A stretch of 64,000 nucleotides of DNA from Niallia sp. Man26 (GTDB lineage Bacteria; Bacillota; Bacilli; Bacillales; Cytobacillaceae), in NCBI RefSeq assembly GCF_022049065.2, contig NZ_CP095745.1, forward strand, positions 124,001-188,000. The letters run 5' to 3'. The notes below the pieces were generated by a model. It was not told where the DNA came from. It made no database searches and saw only the letters and a list, made by a program, of their open reading frames with translations. Positions 17,346 to 26,936 of the stretch are shown one piece after another. The position numbers were made by a program, and so were the translations under genes. Positions within the stretch are counted from its first letter, which is position 1. Every line of letters starts with the position of its first letter.

Positions 17346-17979
17346 GCCTTCAAAAAATTGGTATCCAGGAACAGAAGTATTAATAAATAAATTTAATATT
17401 AAAGATGAAAAAATATTATCTGAACTTGAAAATACATTAGTTACTGAACGGTTGCGTGAACTTTATATTAAACCATTAAATGGATCCTTTGGTATGAAGC
17501 ATTTGCAAAAAATCCATAAATACATTTTTCAAGATATATATTCATTTGCTGGACAAATTAGAGATGAAACAATTGGTAAGAATTTCACTAGATTTGCACC
17601 TGCAGGTAATATTGTTTCATATGGAAACACCATAATGAAACAGTTGAAAGATGAGAAGTCTCTAAAAGGATTGACTAAAGAAGAGTTCTCAGAAAGATGC
17701 TCTTATTATTTTGGAGAAATTAATCTTTTGCACCCATTTCCAGAAGGAAATGGGAGAACACAGAGAGAGTATTTTAGGTTATTAGGACTGAAAAATGGAT
17801 ATGAAATAAACTGGTCTATAATTGCTCAGGAAGAGATGTTAAAAGCATCTATAAAAGCACAATTGGATGATAAGGCATTTGTAAATATTTTTAACAAGAT
17901 AATAGCAAATGAAGAACCTAAACAAGAACTTATTAGACAATACAAATCTCTATCTAAACAAAAAGAATTAGAATTATGA
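17335..17979 (+). CDS. fic: Fic-domain AMP-transferase toxin
   Basis: This 214-residue Fic protein transfers AMP from ATP to a hydroxyl side chain of a target protein (often DNA gyrase or topoisomerase IV in this class). The active-site loop HPFPEGNGRTQRE is complete, with the catalytic His, the acidic metal ligand and both Arg. The flap and upstream helices (KIHKYIFQDIYSFAGQIRD, then NFTRFAPAGNI) also match. The antitoxin gene overlaps its start, a standard class I toxin-antitoxin layout. It probably stabilises the plasmid by post-segregational killing; that role is inferred. Confidence 0.9.
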   Translation: MGNRPSKNWYPGTEVLINKFNIKDEKILSELENTLVTERLRELYIKPLNGSFGMKHLQKIHKYIFQDIYSFAGQIRDETIGKNFTRFAPAGNIVSYGNTIMKQLKDEKSLKGLTKEEFSERCSYYFGEINLLHPFPEGNGRTQREYFRLLGLKNGYEINWSIIAQEEMLKASIKAQLDDKAFVNIFNKIIANEEPKQELIRQYKSLSKQKELEL

Positions 17980-18026
17980 TTAATTACATTCTCTAATTCA
18001 ATAGATGGAAGGGGAGGTTTGATATA

Positions 18027-18345
18027 ATGAGCAAGGTAATTAAAAATACGATTTAAGAGATGAAGATAAGCTGAATGAAATAGAACGTCTAATGACAACT
18101 AATAGAATTTATGAACTACAAATTAAACCATTACATAGATCTTTCGGCATAAAGCATTTACAGAGGATTCATAAATATATTTTTCAAGACGTATATCCTT
18201 TTGCTGGACAAATTAGAGACACGTTTTTAAGGAAACAAGAAAGTAAATTTTGTCCTCCAGATAGATTATTTCTGTTATGAAAGAATTGAAAGGCGAGAAG
18301 TAGTTCTTAAAAGGAATAGATAAAGAAACATTCTTAGAAAGAAGT
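18027..18345 (+). pseudogene. Decayed duplicate of the fic gene
   Basis: A fragment with clear similarity to the start of fic (ELQIKPLHRSFGIKHLQRIH, then KYIFQDVYPFAGQIRD) is interrupted by stops and frameshifts and lacks the HPFx(D/E)GNGR loop. It follows the intact gene by about 50 bases, indicating a tandem duplication followed by decay. Confidence 0.85.
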
Positions 18346-18599
18346 TCCCATTTTTTAAACGCCTGTTTAACACAGAAAAAAGTTTTTATTAATGGCTTAC
18401 AATTCCTATTGATCTTTTATAAGTAACTATGATCTAATAGCTATAAGAGATTAAAATCTATTATTTTGAATTCTAGTAAAGATGTGTTTGTTACATATAG
18501 ATAAAAATTATACTATTGGAACTTTATTTATTATATCCTCTGAGTCTTAATGTCGTTTTTATAATTGAATATACATATAAAAAAAGAAGGAATCAATTA

Positions 18600-18851
18600 T
18601 TATTCCTTCTTTTTTTTATGTTTTTCTAATTTGTTAGTCTTTACAAATAGAGAGAACTGAGAAAAAATTTCTTCAATGTCGAGTAAATCATTATCATATA
18701 AATCAAAATAGTTTTCAGAAAGAGCACCTATTTGAATTAATCTTCTTGTACGTTGTTTTCTGCTTTTTTTATTTAGAGAGAGTTCATATATTTTCTTTTC
18801 TCTTTCTAGCTTTTTTATTTTCTCCTCAATTTTGCTGAGTTGATTGTCCAT
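18600..18851 (-). CDS. TraD/DUF3847-like relaxosome accessory protein
   Basis: This is an 83-residue, very basic coiled-coil protein. The segment RKQRTRRLIQIGALSE matches the RKARTRRLIERGA-type motif of small TraD/MobC-like proteins encoded next to MobQ relaxases. It overlaps the preceding coiled-coil gene by 26 bases and is divergent from the relaxase gene, with the oriT between them. It probably assists oriT recognition. Confidence 0.65.
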   Translation of the reverse strand: MDNQLSKIEEKIKKLEREKKIYELSLNKKSRKQRTRRLIQIGALSENYFDLYDNDLLDIEEIFSQFSLFVKTNKLEKHKKKKE

Positions 18852-19083
18852 TATGTATATCTCTCTGAGAATTACTAGTTAATGAAGAATTCTTATAAAA
18901 CTTTTCAATATTTTCAATGAAGGAATAAATTTCATCAAGGGATTTATTTTCTAAATTAAACTTTTCAATAAATCTCTTCCCGGTACTTTTCTCTAACTTT
19001 ATGATTTCTTTCTTCTTTTTATCTTGTAACTTTTTGATTTGCTCCTCAATCGATAGTATTTTTGATTTTGTATTTTGAGTCAT
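18826..19083 (-). CDS. Small coiled-coil mobilization-associated protein
   Basis: This 85-residue protein has a Lys/Glu-rich coiled coil (SIEEQIKKLQDKKKKEI) and then a helical tail. It resembles its overlapping neighbour in style (both open with an I-E-E-x-I-K-K-L heptad pattern) and lies immediately beside oriT. A MobC-like role is inferred. Confidence 0.55.
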   Translation of the reverse strand: MTQNTKSKILSIEEQIKKLQDKKKKEIIKLEKSTGKRFIEKFNLENKSLDEIYSFIENIEKFYKNSSLTSNSQRDIHNGQSTQQN

Positions 19084-19189
19084 AAATAGATCTCCTTAGG
19101 TTATTTTATTTAATTGTAGCAATCTTCTAATTATGATTCAATCATCATAGGTTAATAGAAGTAAATTATTGGATAAATGTAGATTAAGT

Positions 19190-19260
19190 GGTAGAATATA
19201 TCCATAACGAAGTGATAAATGGCGCACTTATACACTCTTACGAGTGTGTGCTAAAATCAG
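19190..19260 (-). other. oriT with MobQ-type nic core
   Basis: On the minus strand the sequence TAAGTGCGCC (complement of 19221-19230) is the nic core known from RSF1010, pIP501 and pSK41-type origins. It is immediately preceded by an inverted repeat, acactc-gtaa-gagtgt (19232-19247), in the position where the relaxase binding hairpin sits in those origins. It lies 115 bases upstream of the relaxase gene, between the divergent mob genes. Confidence 0.85.
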
Positions 19261-19344
19261 TGAGAACTCCGTTCTCCTATGATTTCCGTCAGGCGTGTTG
19301 GTTAAAATTCACTTCGTTCATGTTTGTAGAAAGGAGAATCCTCG

Positions 19345-21405
19345 ATGGCTATTTATCATTTAAGTGGACAGATTATGAGCAGAATTTCAAAACATACAGG
19401 AAATCCAAAAAGCCCGTTAGCTGCAGCTGCTTATCGTTCTGGAGAAAAGCTAGTTGATGAAGTAGACAATCAGGCATTTTTCTATAAACGGGATATTGTT
19501 CCAGTTACTCATATTCTTGTTCCTCCTCACGCACCTGATTGGGCAACAAATCGAGAGAAGCTTTGGAATGAAGTGAATAGAATTGAAAAGAATTATAATG
19601 CACAATTTGCGAGAGAATTTAATGTCGCTCTTCCTGTTGAGTTAACAAATGAGCAACAAGAAAAACTAACTTTAGATTTTTGTCAGGAAGCATTTGTCGA
19701 TCGTGGAATGGTCGCTGATATTGCAATACATAGAGATGATATTAACAATCCTCACTTTCATGTAATGTTAACTGTTAGACCTTTTAATGAAGATGGAACT
19801 TGGGGAGTTAAAGCAAAAAGAGAATACAAGTTTGATAAAAATGGGGAGCATATTCTAGATAAAAACGGTAATAAAGCTTTCAACAAAGTTGATACAACTG
19901 ATTGGAATAGTAAAGAAATTTTTAATAGTTGGAGAAAATTATGGGCTGACAAAGCGAATCAATATTTGGAGAAATATGAAATTAAACAAATTATTTCTCA
20001 TCTTTCGAACGAAAATCGTGGACTTGAAGAAATGCCAACAATCCACGAAGGATATGTTGCGCGTCAAATGGAGAAGAATGGACAAAAATCAGAACGTATT
20101 TCTTTCAACAAAGAAGTGAAAAAATATAATAAAACTATTTCTGATTTGCAGAAATATAAAGTGAAAAAAGATCAACTAATTTATCAAAATAAATTTGTTC
20201 GTAAGTTCTCTCCATCGGAGAAAAAACATCTTAGTGATATAGCTAAAGAGTTAAAAATGTTTATTAATATGAAGACTATAAATGAAAGAAGAGTGCAGTT
20301 AGAAGGTTGGAAAAAATCTATACAGTTTACTAAAGACAATGAATCGAAATTGAATCAATTGTCACGAATTGAAAAGGAAGAAACTCTAATTAATAATGCT
20401 GAGGAAATATTTGATTCTGAGAGTACCAGATTTATTAAAGAGTACTATCCTACGTGGGATGTTGATAGCTTTAGCCTTGATGAAAAAATTGCACTCGTTG
20501 AAAAAACTATCTCGAACAAGGTCTTATTGTCAGATGATGAAATAGATGCAATTGAGTATGAAGTAAGTTCTGAGAATTTATTAAAAGAAATTAATGAATT
20601 ACTACACAATAGATATGCCTTTGTTCTAACGATTAATCAAATGTTAAAAGGGTTATTTAATTCAAGAATACAATTAGAAAAGCAATTAAACATAAGGCAA
20701 AATAAATTAGAAGTAACATTAAGAGAAGCATCAGAAAAAAATCTACAAGAATTTCAAAAATGGAAAATTAACATAAAAGATACAAACGCATTATTTGAAG
20801 CTCGTGATTTAATAAATGATTTTTATAACTTGGAAATTAATAAGTGGTATCCATCTATTGATATTAAAACATTATCATTAGAAGAGAAAGAAATTTTAGT
20901 TGTTGGTACAGAGTATTATGAAAAACCTATAACGTTAGAATCCATTCAATCGCTTCATCGTTATACAGTTGAAGAACAGATTAAACTAATCAGGTTATTG
21001 ACTAGTGATGATACGAAAAAAGACCAAAATGTTACTAAGGCGTTTCCAAACTTCCAAGTCAATAATCCTCGTTACTTGTTGTTATTTAAGGATGAATGTT
21101 TGAGAAATATTAGTGAATTACCGAAATATGAAGCGAATAAGTTAAAAGTAATTGACCCTGTGGAATTTGCTTTAAGTGAAATTGATAATAGTCCGTTAAT
21201 GAAAGATTTTAATGCAAAGATTAATGAAGAAATTATTCAATATAAATCAAGTAATTCTCTTCCTTTCCTTTCTTCAGGAGTAACCAGTGGATTATTCCAA
21301 GGTATCTTAGAAAAGAGAAATTTTAGCTCAAAAAAACAGTTTGAAGATGATTTGAAATCTAAAAAAGGGAAAAGAAAAAATATTCATCAAGGCCCTTCTC
21401 TATAA
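19345..21405 (+). CDS. MobA/MobL-family (MobQ) conjugative relaxase
   Basis: This 686-residue relaxase would nick oriT and pilot the strand in mobilization. Motif I is AAYRSG with the likely catalytic Tyr30. The metal-binding HxH motif is in HRDDINNPHFHVML (near residue 135), followed by TVRPFNEDGTWG. The remaining 500 residues are charged and helical and contain no helicase or primase motif. AAAGGAG precedes the ATG. No type IV secretion genes are visible in the window, so the plasmid may be mobilizable rather than self-transmissible, or the tra genes lie outside. Confidence 0.92.
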   Translation: MAIYHLSGQIMSRISKHTGNPKSPLAAAAYRSGEKLVDEVDNQAFFYKRDIVPVTHILVPPHAPDWATNREKLWNEVNRIEKNYNAQFAREFNVALPVELTNEQQEKLTLDFCQEAFVDRGMVADIAIHRDDINNPHFHVMLTVRPFNEDGTWGVKAKREYKFDKNGEHILDKNGNKAFNKVDTTDWNSKEIFNSWRKLWADKANQYLEKYEIKQIISHLSNENRGLEEMPTIHEGYVARQMEKNGQKSERISFNKEVKKYNKTISDLQKYKVKKDQLIYQNKFVRKFSPSEKKHLSDIAKELKMFINMKTINERRVQLEGWKKSIQFTKDNESKLNQLSRIEKEETLINNAEEIFDSESTRFIKEYYPTWDVDSFSLDEKIALVEKTISNKVLLSDDEIDAIEYEVSSENLLKEINELLHNRYAFVLTINQMLKGLFNSRIQLEKQLNIRQNKLEVTLREASEKNLQEFQKWKINIKDTNALFEARDLINDFYNLEINKWYPSIDIKTLSLEEKEILVVGTEYYEKPITLESIQSLHRYTVEEQIKLIRLLTSDDTKKDQNVTKAFPNFQVNNPRYLLLFKDECLRNISELPKYEANKLKVIDPVEFALSEIDNSPLMKDFNAKINEEIIQYKSSNSLPFLSSGVTSGLFQGILEKRNFSSKKQFEDDLKSKKGKRKNIHQGPSL

Positions 21406-21633
21406 CTTTATAATTATTTATAGATGGGTGAAATATAATTGGCAAATAGTATTTCAATCGGAGATACATGAAGTAAGATAATCAAAAGTTTAAACGGATT
21501 ATAAACAGTTGAAGAATGGTATATTAAGTACAACTGCAAGTTGGAATAGTATGTCCGAGATTTAAAGTTTGTGAAAAATTTTTTAGAAATATTTAGGAAA
21601 GATTAAACTGAAAAATAATATGAGGAGTTTATT

Positions 21634-22069
21634 TATGAAGGTGGAAATAGGTACTGTCAATATTGAGGAAGGAACTACGTTTTTTAGTAAAGGAGTTAAT
21701 TTCTAAGGTTCTGAGTGGAGATGATAACATTTCCCTTCACCCTACATTTCATATAAGAAAAAAATATCATGTAGTTGAAGCGAAACTGCTTGAATTTAAC
21801 GGGATTTACTTTAAGGAATGGGACATTGTTCATCAGTTACAGCAGTTTTGGATAAATATATCCTTCTGTATGGAAATAAAGACAGGAAAGAACCAATGGC
21901 CATCGGTGTCACAGAAAATGTAGATGTTTATCACCTCTTAATTGTAACAAAGGAAAAAGTGGAATCCTTGCAGACATTTAAAGTACATGAGGATGACTTG
22001 TTTAAAGATGAGTTCGTTAAAGCTATGAATAAGCTACAGTTCTTAGTGGATTATCATAATATTAGTTAG
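21634..22069 (+). pseudogene. Frameshifted small gene of unknown function
   Basis: Three consecutive frames together look like one protein: MKVEIGTVNIEEGTT..., then LRFLVKELISKVLSGDD, then YILLYGNKDRKEPMAIGV and a C-terminus ending LQFLVDYHNIS. At least two frameshifts separate them. I recognise no family. It is probably an inactivated plasmid accessory gene downstream of the relaxase. Confidence 0.5.
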
Positions 22070-22285
22070 AGTGCTTTAATTTACGATACACTTGAGTTAT
22101 AAAGGCACGACAAAATAGTGTAATATATAAGTATTGAATTAGCTAATGTTCTTTTATATTTTTATTCCTACATTTTTAGAATCCTTCATATTTGAATTGA
22201 AAAGTATAGAAAAACAAGAATTAAAAATGAGTTGTAACCGTCAACCCCATTTGAACACTTTTTGCTCATTAGCGCTGAACACTTT

Positions 22286-23041
22286 TTAATCTTTAAAAAT
22301 CCTTTGTTGATTCTTCAGTCGATGACTTTCATTATTCATATGAATAACCTCGACACGATGCAATAATCGATCCAATATTGCGGTCATCATTCCTTGATTT
22401 CCGACAATCTCTGTCCACTCTTCAGGACTTCTATTGGATGTCAAAATTAAAGAACTTTGCTCGTATAGTTGGTGGACTAATTGAAAGAAAAGGGTAGCTT
22501 CTCGTTGATCCATTGCCATATACATGATGTCATCAATTATAACCAGATCAGAAGCGCGCAAGCGCTTCAACTGGATCTTAGATTTATTTACGTACTCCTC
22601 TGTCTTAAGTAACTGAATCAACTCACCCATTGTTATGAAATATACTTGAAATCCCTTATTGATTGCTTCAATACCAAGTCCCACGGAAAGTAGCGTCTTG
22701 CCTGCACCTGGCGGTCCAAGTAGTATGAGATTATAGTTTTGTTCAAGCCACTCATATTCACGTAGCTGCTTTAATTGCCTTTCAGTAATTGCGTCTTGTT
22801 CCTCGACTCGGAACATATGAATCGGTCTATGGTAAGGGAATCGTGCCCAGTTCAATCGCTTTTCAATACTTTTCTCTTCTCGCTTTTTAAGTTCAAACGT
22901 GGTTAATTCTTCTAATAACTCGAGATAGGTCCAAGATTTCTGTTCCGCCTTGCGAAGGAGATCAGTGAGACCATCTGCAGTTTCCACCATCCTTAACTGT
23001 CGAAAAGATTGCTGGATTTCCATGACACTTTTACTCACCAT
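22286..23041 (-). CDS. istB: IstB helper ATPase of IS21
   Basis: This 251-residue AAA+ protein helps the transposase choose and capture target DNA. It has a Walker A, GPPGAGKTLLS, a Walker B, LVIIDDIMYM, and a sensor-like ILTSNRSPEEW. A GGGAGG ribosome site lies just upstream and the start overlaps the end of istA by 11 bases. Confidence 0.93.
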   Translation of the reverse strand: MVSKSVMEIQQSFRQLRMVETADGLTDLLRKAEQKSWTYLELLEELTTFELKKREEKSIEKRLNWARFPYHRPIHMFRVEEQDAITERQLKQLREYEWLEQNYNLILLGPPGAGKTLLSVGLGIEAINKGFQVYFITMGELIQLLKTEEYVNKSKIQLKRLRASDLVIIDDIMYMAMDQREATLFFQLVHQLYEQSSLILTSNRSPEEWTEIVGNQGMMTAILDRLLHRVEVIHMNNESHRLKNQQRIFKD

Positions 23042-24569
23042 ATTTTCCTCCCATCAATTGGAGGTATTGATCCATTCCTCTAGTCTGAACATCTATATCT
23101 ACTGGGATTTTGTCGCTCTCCTCTATGATTCTATGTTGCTGATCAAGTGATGTTTGCTTGAGAAATCCCACGACATCACGAAAGCTATTGGCGCTGTACA
23201 GACCTTCATTTATACACTTCTCAAGCGCTAAGTGGACCCATTCCTTGTTTTCTTGAGCCACTTTTTTAATCAGTGTGAATTGGTCTCGTCGATAACGTCC
23301 ATAGTCTTTGCTGACTTTATCTATGTAGTTTGTCGCGTTATCATGGGCAAGAAGGGCGATCAGTTCTTGTCTTAATAAGTCGAGCGACTTGGACCGCTCA
23401 CGAGAATGGTTCCTATTCTTGACTAGTCTCCCTTTATCTTGAGAGATAGAATGCTCCGCAATAATTTCTCCTGTGGAAGGGTCACAAATCTTCAGTACAT
23501 AGTCAGCGATGTGTAAATGGACTATTGCTTGTCTAGTATATGTACCCACAGGTACAGAATATCGATTCGATTTGAAGTGCACCGTATTGTCCTTACGGAC
23601 ATTCCTTGTTATAATTTCAGTATAGTTGCTTTCGTAAGAAAGCGGATTAGAGATCTTTCGCAAGTGTTGCTTTTCCAGGAGAAACACTTCGCAAGGTCTC
23701 TTTTTAGTTGTATTATGCACCTTGAAGTTTCCGGTTCTTTCAAGCCATTTTAGGCTACGGTTGTTCCAATCTTCCAGTGTAGAATACACTCGGTTCTTGG
23801 CAAAGTTGTTCTTTATGTATTTTACGACATTCTCGACTTTCCCTTTAGATTCAGGGTCAGCCTTTCTACATAGATACACTCGAAACTTTCTTTGCTGAAT
23901 ATATTTTTGGAATCCTTTAGTCAAGATTAGGTCTCCTGCATTCTCACTTACCGCAATCAAATTGTCCTGATCATATACAACTTCTTCAGGGACACCACCA
24001 TAATATTGAAAAGCTAGTTCATGACAGCGCATAGTGTCCTCGGTAGTGAAGGGTCTGTTGAGCCACCACATATATTTATTCCGGGAATGTGCTAGTACGA
24101 ACGCAATGAAATAGAGGCGTATTTCCTTACCATATATATCCTTTTGGACAGCTTGTCCCCAATCAACCTGCAGCTGTTTTCCTGGTGGTAGTTCATCGAC
24201 AGACTCATATTCACGTGATTCTTCTTTCTTTTCAATTTGATACAGTTCTCTTACTTCATTTACATAGCGTCGCACTGTGCTTTCTCCGACTTTAATATTT
24301 GGAAACCTTTCCTGTAGCCAATCAAAAATCTGAGCTCCACTGAGGGAGGGATATTCCTTCAGCCAATTGACAATCCAATCCCGATAGGGATCCAATATCT
24401 TTTTTCGTTCACCAATATCAAATTCATTTACAGCTTCTTCAAAAGTCATTTCCAAATATTTATACACAGTAGTTCGGGAAATCTTTAATCTTTTAGCAAT
24501 TTGAGAAACTCTTAATCTTTGTTTAGTTAATTGGTGAATCTCTAAATATATCATTAACTTTTCCTCCAT
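23031..24569 (-). CDS. istA: IstA transposase of IS21
   Basis: This 512-residue DDE transposase opens with helix-turn-helix domains (LRVSQIAKRLKISRTTVYKYL). The catalytic core follows: LQVDWGQA (first Asp), then VVYDQDNLI (second Asp), then PESKGKVENVVKYIK (Glu). Length and motif order fit IS21 transposases. GGAGGAG precedes the ATG. Confidence 0.93.
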   Translation of the reverse strand: MEEKLMIYLEIHQLTKQRLRVSQIAKRLKISRTTVYKYLEMTFEEAVNEFDIGERKKILDPYRDWIVNWLKEYPSLSGAQIFDWLQERFPNIKVGESTVRRYVNEVRELYQIEKKEESREYESVDELPPGKQLQVDWGQAVQKDIYGKEIRLYFIAFVLAHSRNKYMWWLNRPFTTEDTMRCHELAFQYYGGVPEEVVYDQDNLIAVSENAGDLILTKGFQKYIQQRKFRVYLCRKADPESKGKVENVVKYIKNNFAKNRVYSTLEDWNNRSLKWLERTGNFKVHNTTKKRPCEVFLLEKQHLRKISNPLSYESNYTEIITRNVRKDNTVHFKSNRYSVPVGTYTRQAIVHLHIADYVLKICDPSTGEIIAEHSISQDKGRLVKNRNHSRERSKSLDLLRQELIALLAHDNATNYIDKVSKDYGRYRRDQFTLIKKVAQENKEWVHLALEKCINEGLYSANSFRDVVGFLKQTSLDQQHRIIEESDKIPVDIDVQTRGMDQYLQLMGGKYGE

Positions 24570-24956
24570 TTTGCTCCTCCTACAAACTGATAAACCCAGT
24601 TTACAGGAATGAATTTATTAGGCGAAAAGTGTTCATTGGAAGTGAGCAAAAACTGTTCACTTTATTTTAGCGGTTACATGAGTATTGAAAAATAATGGTA
24701 CAGCCATTATTGATCCTTAATCTTGTCTGTTTTTAAAGCAACTTAAAAATCACCTTTTAAAATTTAGCTGATGTATTTAAATATATTGAGTTTACCATGT
24801 TAAAGGCAAAAAAAGATTTAAGATAGTCCGAGATAAAATGTAAATTTTTAGATGAAAATAGTACCTGGCAGCAACGATGGTATATTTTTCAATGCAAATC
24901 CAAGAAATAACTTAGAGAAAATTCTAAGCTATTATCTCATAATGAGCATAGGGGAA

Positions 24957-24994
24957 TAAAAATGAAACAGCTCAATTGGCTGTTTCATTTTTTA
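24957..24994 (+). terminator. Intrinsic terminator of unassigned transcript
   Basis: Arms aaatgaaacag / ctgtttcattt with a 9-base loop are followed by tttttat. It could end an RNA of up to about 270 bases between the IS21 end and this point, but no promoter stands out. Confidence 0.7.
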
Positions 24995-25020
24995 TACTAA
25001 ATCACAAAAGATGAACTAAT

Positions 25021-25138
25021 TAGGACTGATTTAATCCATGACTATGAGTTATGGATTTAATTTTTATTTTTCTTTTTCCGACCTTTACTGCTTTTTTTAG
25101 TAGTTTTTGAATTTCCTTTTTTTCTTGTTTTGACATAC
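25021..25138 (-). CDS. Possible 38-residue basic peptide
   Basis: The minus-strand frame from ATG near 25138 reads MSKQEKKEIQKLLKKAVK and then a Lys-rich stretch, ending in TAA near 25021. It is strongly basic and helical at first. The ribosome site is uncertain (GGAG is too far upstream). It may be a chance frame in Lys-coding AT-rich DNA. Confidence 0.25.
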
Positions 25139-25291
25139 GTTTCACCATCTCCAGATAAATATATTCGTATTTTCATTCTTTACGGTTATTGTAAATTTTA
25201 TACATCATATTTCTCCAACCTCCCTCATATAATTAACCAAATTACCATTTAACCTTTTGCCCCTGGCTTAATGGAGGGGGGAGGGGAAAAA

Positions 25292-25768
25292 GTGAGGGAA
25301 GAATATATGGAATCACCAAAAATTTTATTTAATAATAAAAAAGTAAAAGTAAACAATGACTCGTTACTCCCTCAAAATGTACGGACTTCAGTTGAGAAGC
25401 ATGTTACTTCACCAAAGAAGAGACAAACCAGATCAGACAAAAAGCATGATATTAAAATAAACTTAACTATGGAGCAAAGGCAAATGCTAAAAAGACTTAC
25501 AAAGAATATATGGGATAGAACAGTGAACAAAGATGAAATAACACAGACATACGTATGTACTCAATTGCTAAAGAAAGCTTTGCTAATGAAGAAAACAGAT
25601 TTTCCAGAAGTCAAGTATCCAAAAAGTGACTCAAAAAAGGGAAGGGCAAAATTAGAAGAAAAATATTATAACCTGCTTTTTGAGTATACAGTAAAGTGGG
25701 ATTGCTCTTATGCGAAAGCAGCACACCGAATCTTTTTATATGCTCTTGAAATGGAGGTGAAACAGTGA
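25292..25768 (+). CDS. Basic plasmid protein of unknown function, first of a pair
   Basis: The frame opens at 25271, but the G-rich stretch it would translate (ggaggggggagggg) is itself the ribosome site, so GTG 25292 is the likelier start (158 residues). The protein is basic, with a Lys/Arg-rich N-terminal half. From about residue 60 a helical part (KINLTMEQRQMLKRLTKNIW) could be a ribbon-helix-helix or similar DNA-binding fold. It is one base short of overlapping the next gene, so the two form an operon. No family recognised. Confidence 0.55.
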   Translation: MREEYMESPKILFNNKKVKVNNDSLLPQNVRTSVEKHVTSPKKRQTRSDKKHDIKINLTMEQRQMLKRLTKNIWDRTVNKDEITQTYVCTQLLKKALLMKKTDFPEVKYPKSDSKKGRAKLEEKYYNLLFEYTVKWDCSYAKAAHRIFLYALEMEVKQ

Positions 25769-25769
25769 G

Positions 25770-26375
25770 ATGAATAATAGGTTAAAGTTTAGCTCTCATG
25801 ATTTAATTGGATTAGAATTAAAAAAGGTACAATCCAAAGGAGTTGATTCCTTTTTTTTTAGAATTCTGGACAAGCTTGTTCCTGATACTACAACATGTGA
25901 TTTTCAAATTAAAATGCCAACATACTTGTTACTAAGAGCATCAGCTTTAGTGGATTTTATTAGTGAAGAATATGAATTGGATTTTGACTTGGGGATATTT
26001 ATATGGATACTATATCGCGATTTTATTGGAAGAGCCTACAATTATAATAACCAAATGGAGTTATACAATTTTATATATTCAATGAGTAATAAAGAGTTAG
26101 AAATAAAAGATTATCGTAATGGAGGATACATAATAAATAAAGATAAAGAGCAGTCTGGTGAAAGTAAAATAACTTTTAGCTTAACAAAGAAAGAAGCTTT
26201 AAAGGGTGAATTAGTATTAGGAGATCTTTATGAAACTTCTTCGTTCCATATAACTTTAGAAAAGGTTATTGAATTACATGTAATCCATTTTATTAAAGAA
26301 TATAAAAAAGGGAATTTACCCAACGCCGTTGCAGATATAGTAAGATATTATAGAAAAATTTCTTTTAATGAATAA
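25770..26375 (+). CDS. Hypothetical protein, second of the pair
   Basis: This 201-residue, mostly helical protein has a hydrophobic central stretch (FLGIFIWILYRDFIG-like) that is too short and polar for a clear membrane anchor. It follows the basic protein directly (stop at 25768, ATG at 25770), suggesting a protein pair acting together. I recognise no domain. Confidence 0.55.
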   Translation: MNNRLKFSSHDLIGLELKKVQSKGVDSFFFRILDKLVPDTTTCDFQIKMPTYLLLRASALVDFISEEYELDFDLGIFIWILYRDFIGRAYNYNNQMELYNFIYSMSNKELEIKDYRNGGYIINKDKEQSGESKITFSLTKKEALKGELVLGDLYETSSFHITLEKVIELHVIHFIKEYKKGNLPNAVADIVRYYRKISFNE

Positions 26376-26869
26376 GACATTAAGTCTTTTTCATGAGTTT
26401 TTTAAATTTTACGCAATCATATTTTAAATAAATGTGAACTCTAAAAAATGTTAATAAGTAAGACTCATCCCTATAATAAAGGAATATGCTTGCCACTACT
26501 ACCAAAAAAAGAGGTGCTTAATAATCCCTGGGAAGTTATGTGTCTGTATTTATCTATACAATGTATAGTAATTTTTAAAGAGTAAATTTTTCGTTCTTAG
26601 CGTTAGACTTTGTAATATTTTATAAAGAACTTCTCACTCCTATATAGAAACAATTCTCCAACATTCTGCATATCTCATATTGACTACTATATCTTCAAAT
26701 TCATAATGAACTATCTAGTTGAAATGTGCTCTACCCTCTAAAAAGAGCAGTAAATATTAGCCTCCATAAATGAATTGTTGAGTGGATAGATACTTATATT
26801 TTATAAATAAACAAAGCATACGTGACTACTTAATTTAATGGTGTTTAGTTCTAATCTCCAAAAGTTCCA
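26376..26869. other. Gap with no visible gene
   Basis: About 500 bases of AT-rich sequence with many stops in all frames. No promoter, repeat or RNA structure stands out. Confidence 0.4.
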
Positions 26870-26875
26870 ATAAAA

Positions 26876-26903
26876 AAAGTGGTAAGAAAATTTCTACCAC
26901 TTT
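26876..26903 (-). terminator. Terminator of the secreted 144-residue protein gene
   Basis: Arms aaagtggta / taccacttt, followed on the minus strand by a run of T, lie 34 bases after the stop codon. Confidence 0.75.
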
Positions 26904-26936
26904 ATTATTATGGAAAAAGTATTTACCAACTACTAA

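Larger units (their letters stand above)
22234..24678 (-). mobile_element. Complete IS21-family insertion sequence
   Basis: The 2445-base element begins TGTAACCG (22234) and ends CGGTTACA (24678). Repeated internal end motifs (tgaacacttttt, tgctcattag / gtgagcaaaaac) lie within 100 bases of both tips. It contains istA and istB in overlapping order. The flanking pentamer TGAGT is present on both sides (22229-22233 and 24679-24683) as a target duplication, the size usual for IS21. Intact genes plus a perfect duplication suggest recent transposition. Confidence 0.92.
24684..25264. other. Gap after the IS21 element
   Basis: Mostly AT-rich sequence. It contains a clear hairpin terminator (24957-24994: aaatgaaacag / ctgtttcattt plus T run) with no obvious gene upstream of it. 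It also holds a possible small basic minus-strand frame ending near 25021. Confidence 0.5.

Noticed and set aside
19188..19457. Plus-strand frame across oriT
   Set aside because: It overlaps the nic site and the relaxase start in another frame; no ribosome site.
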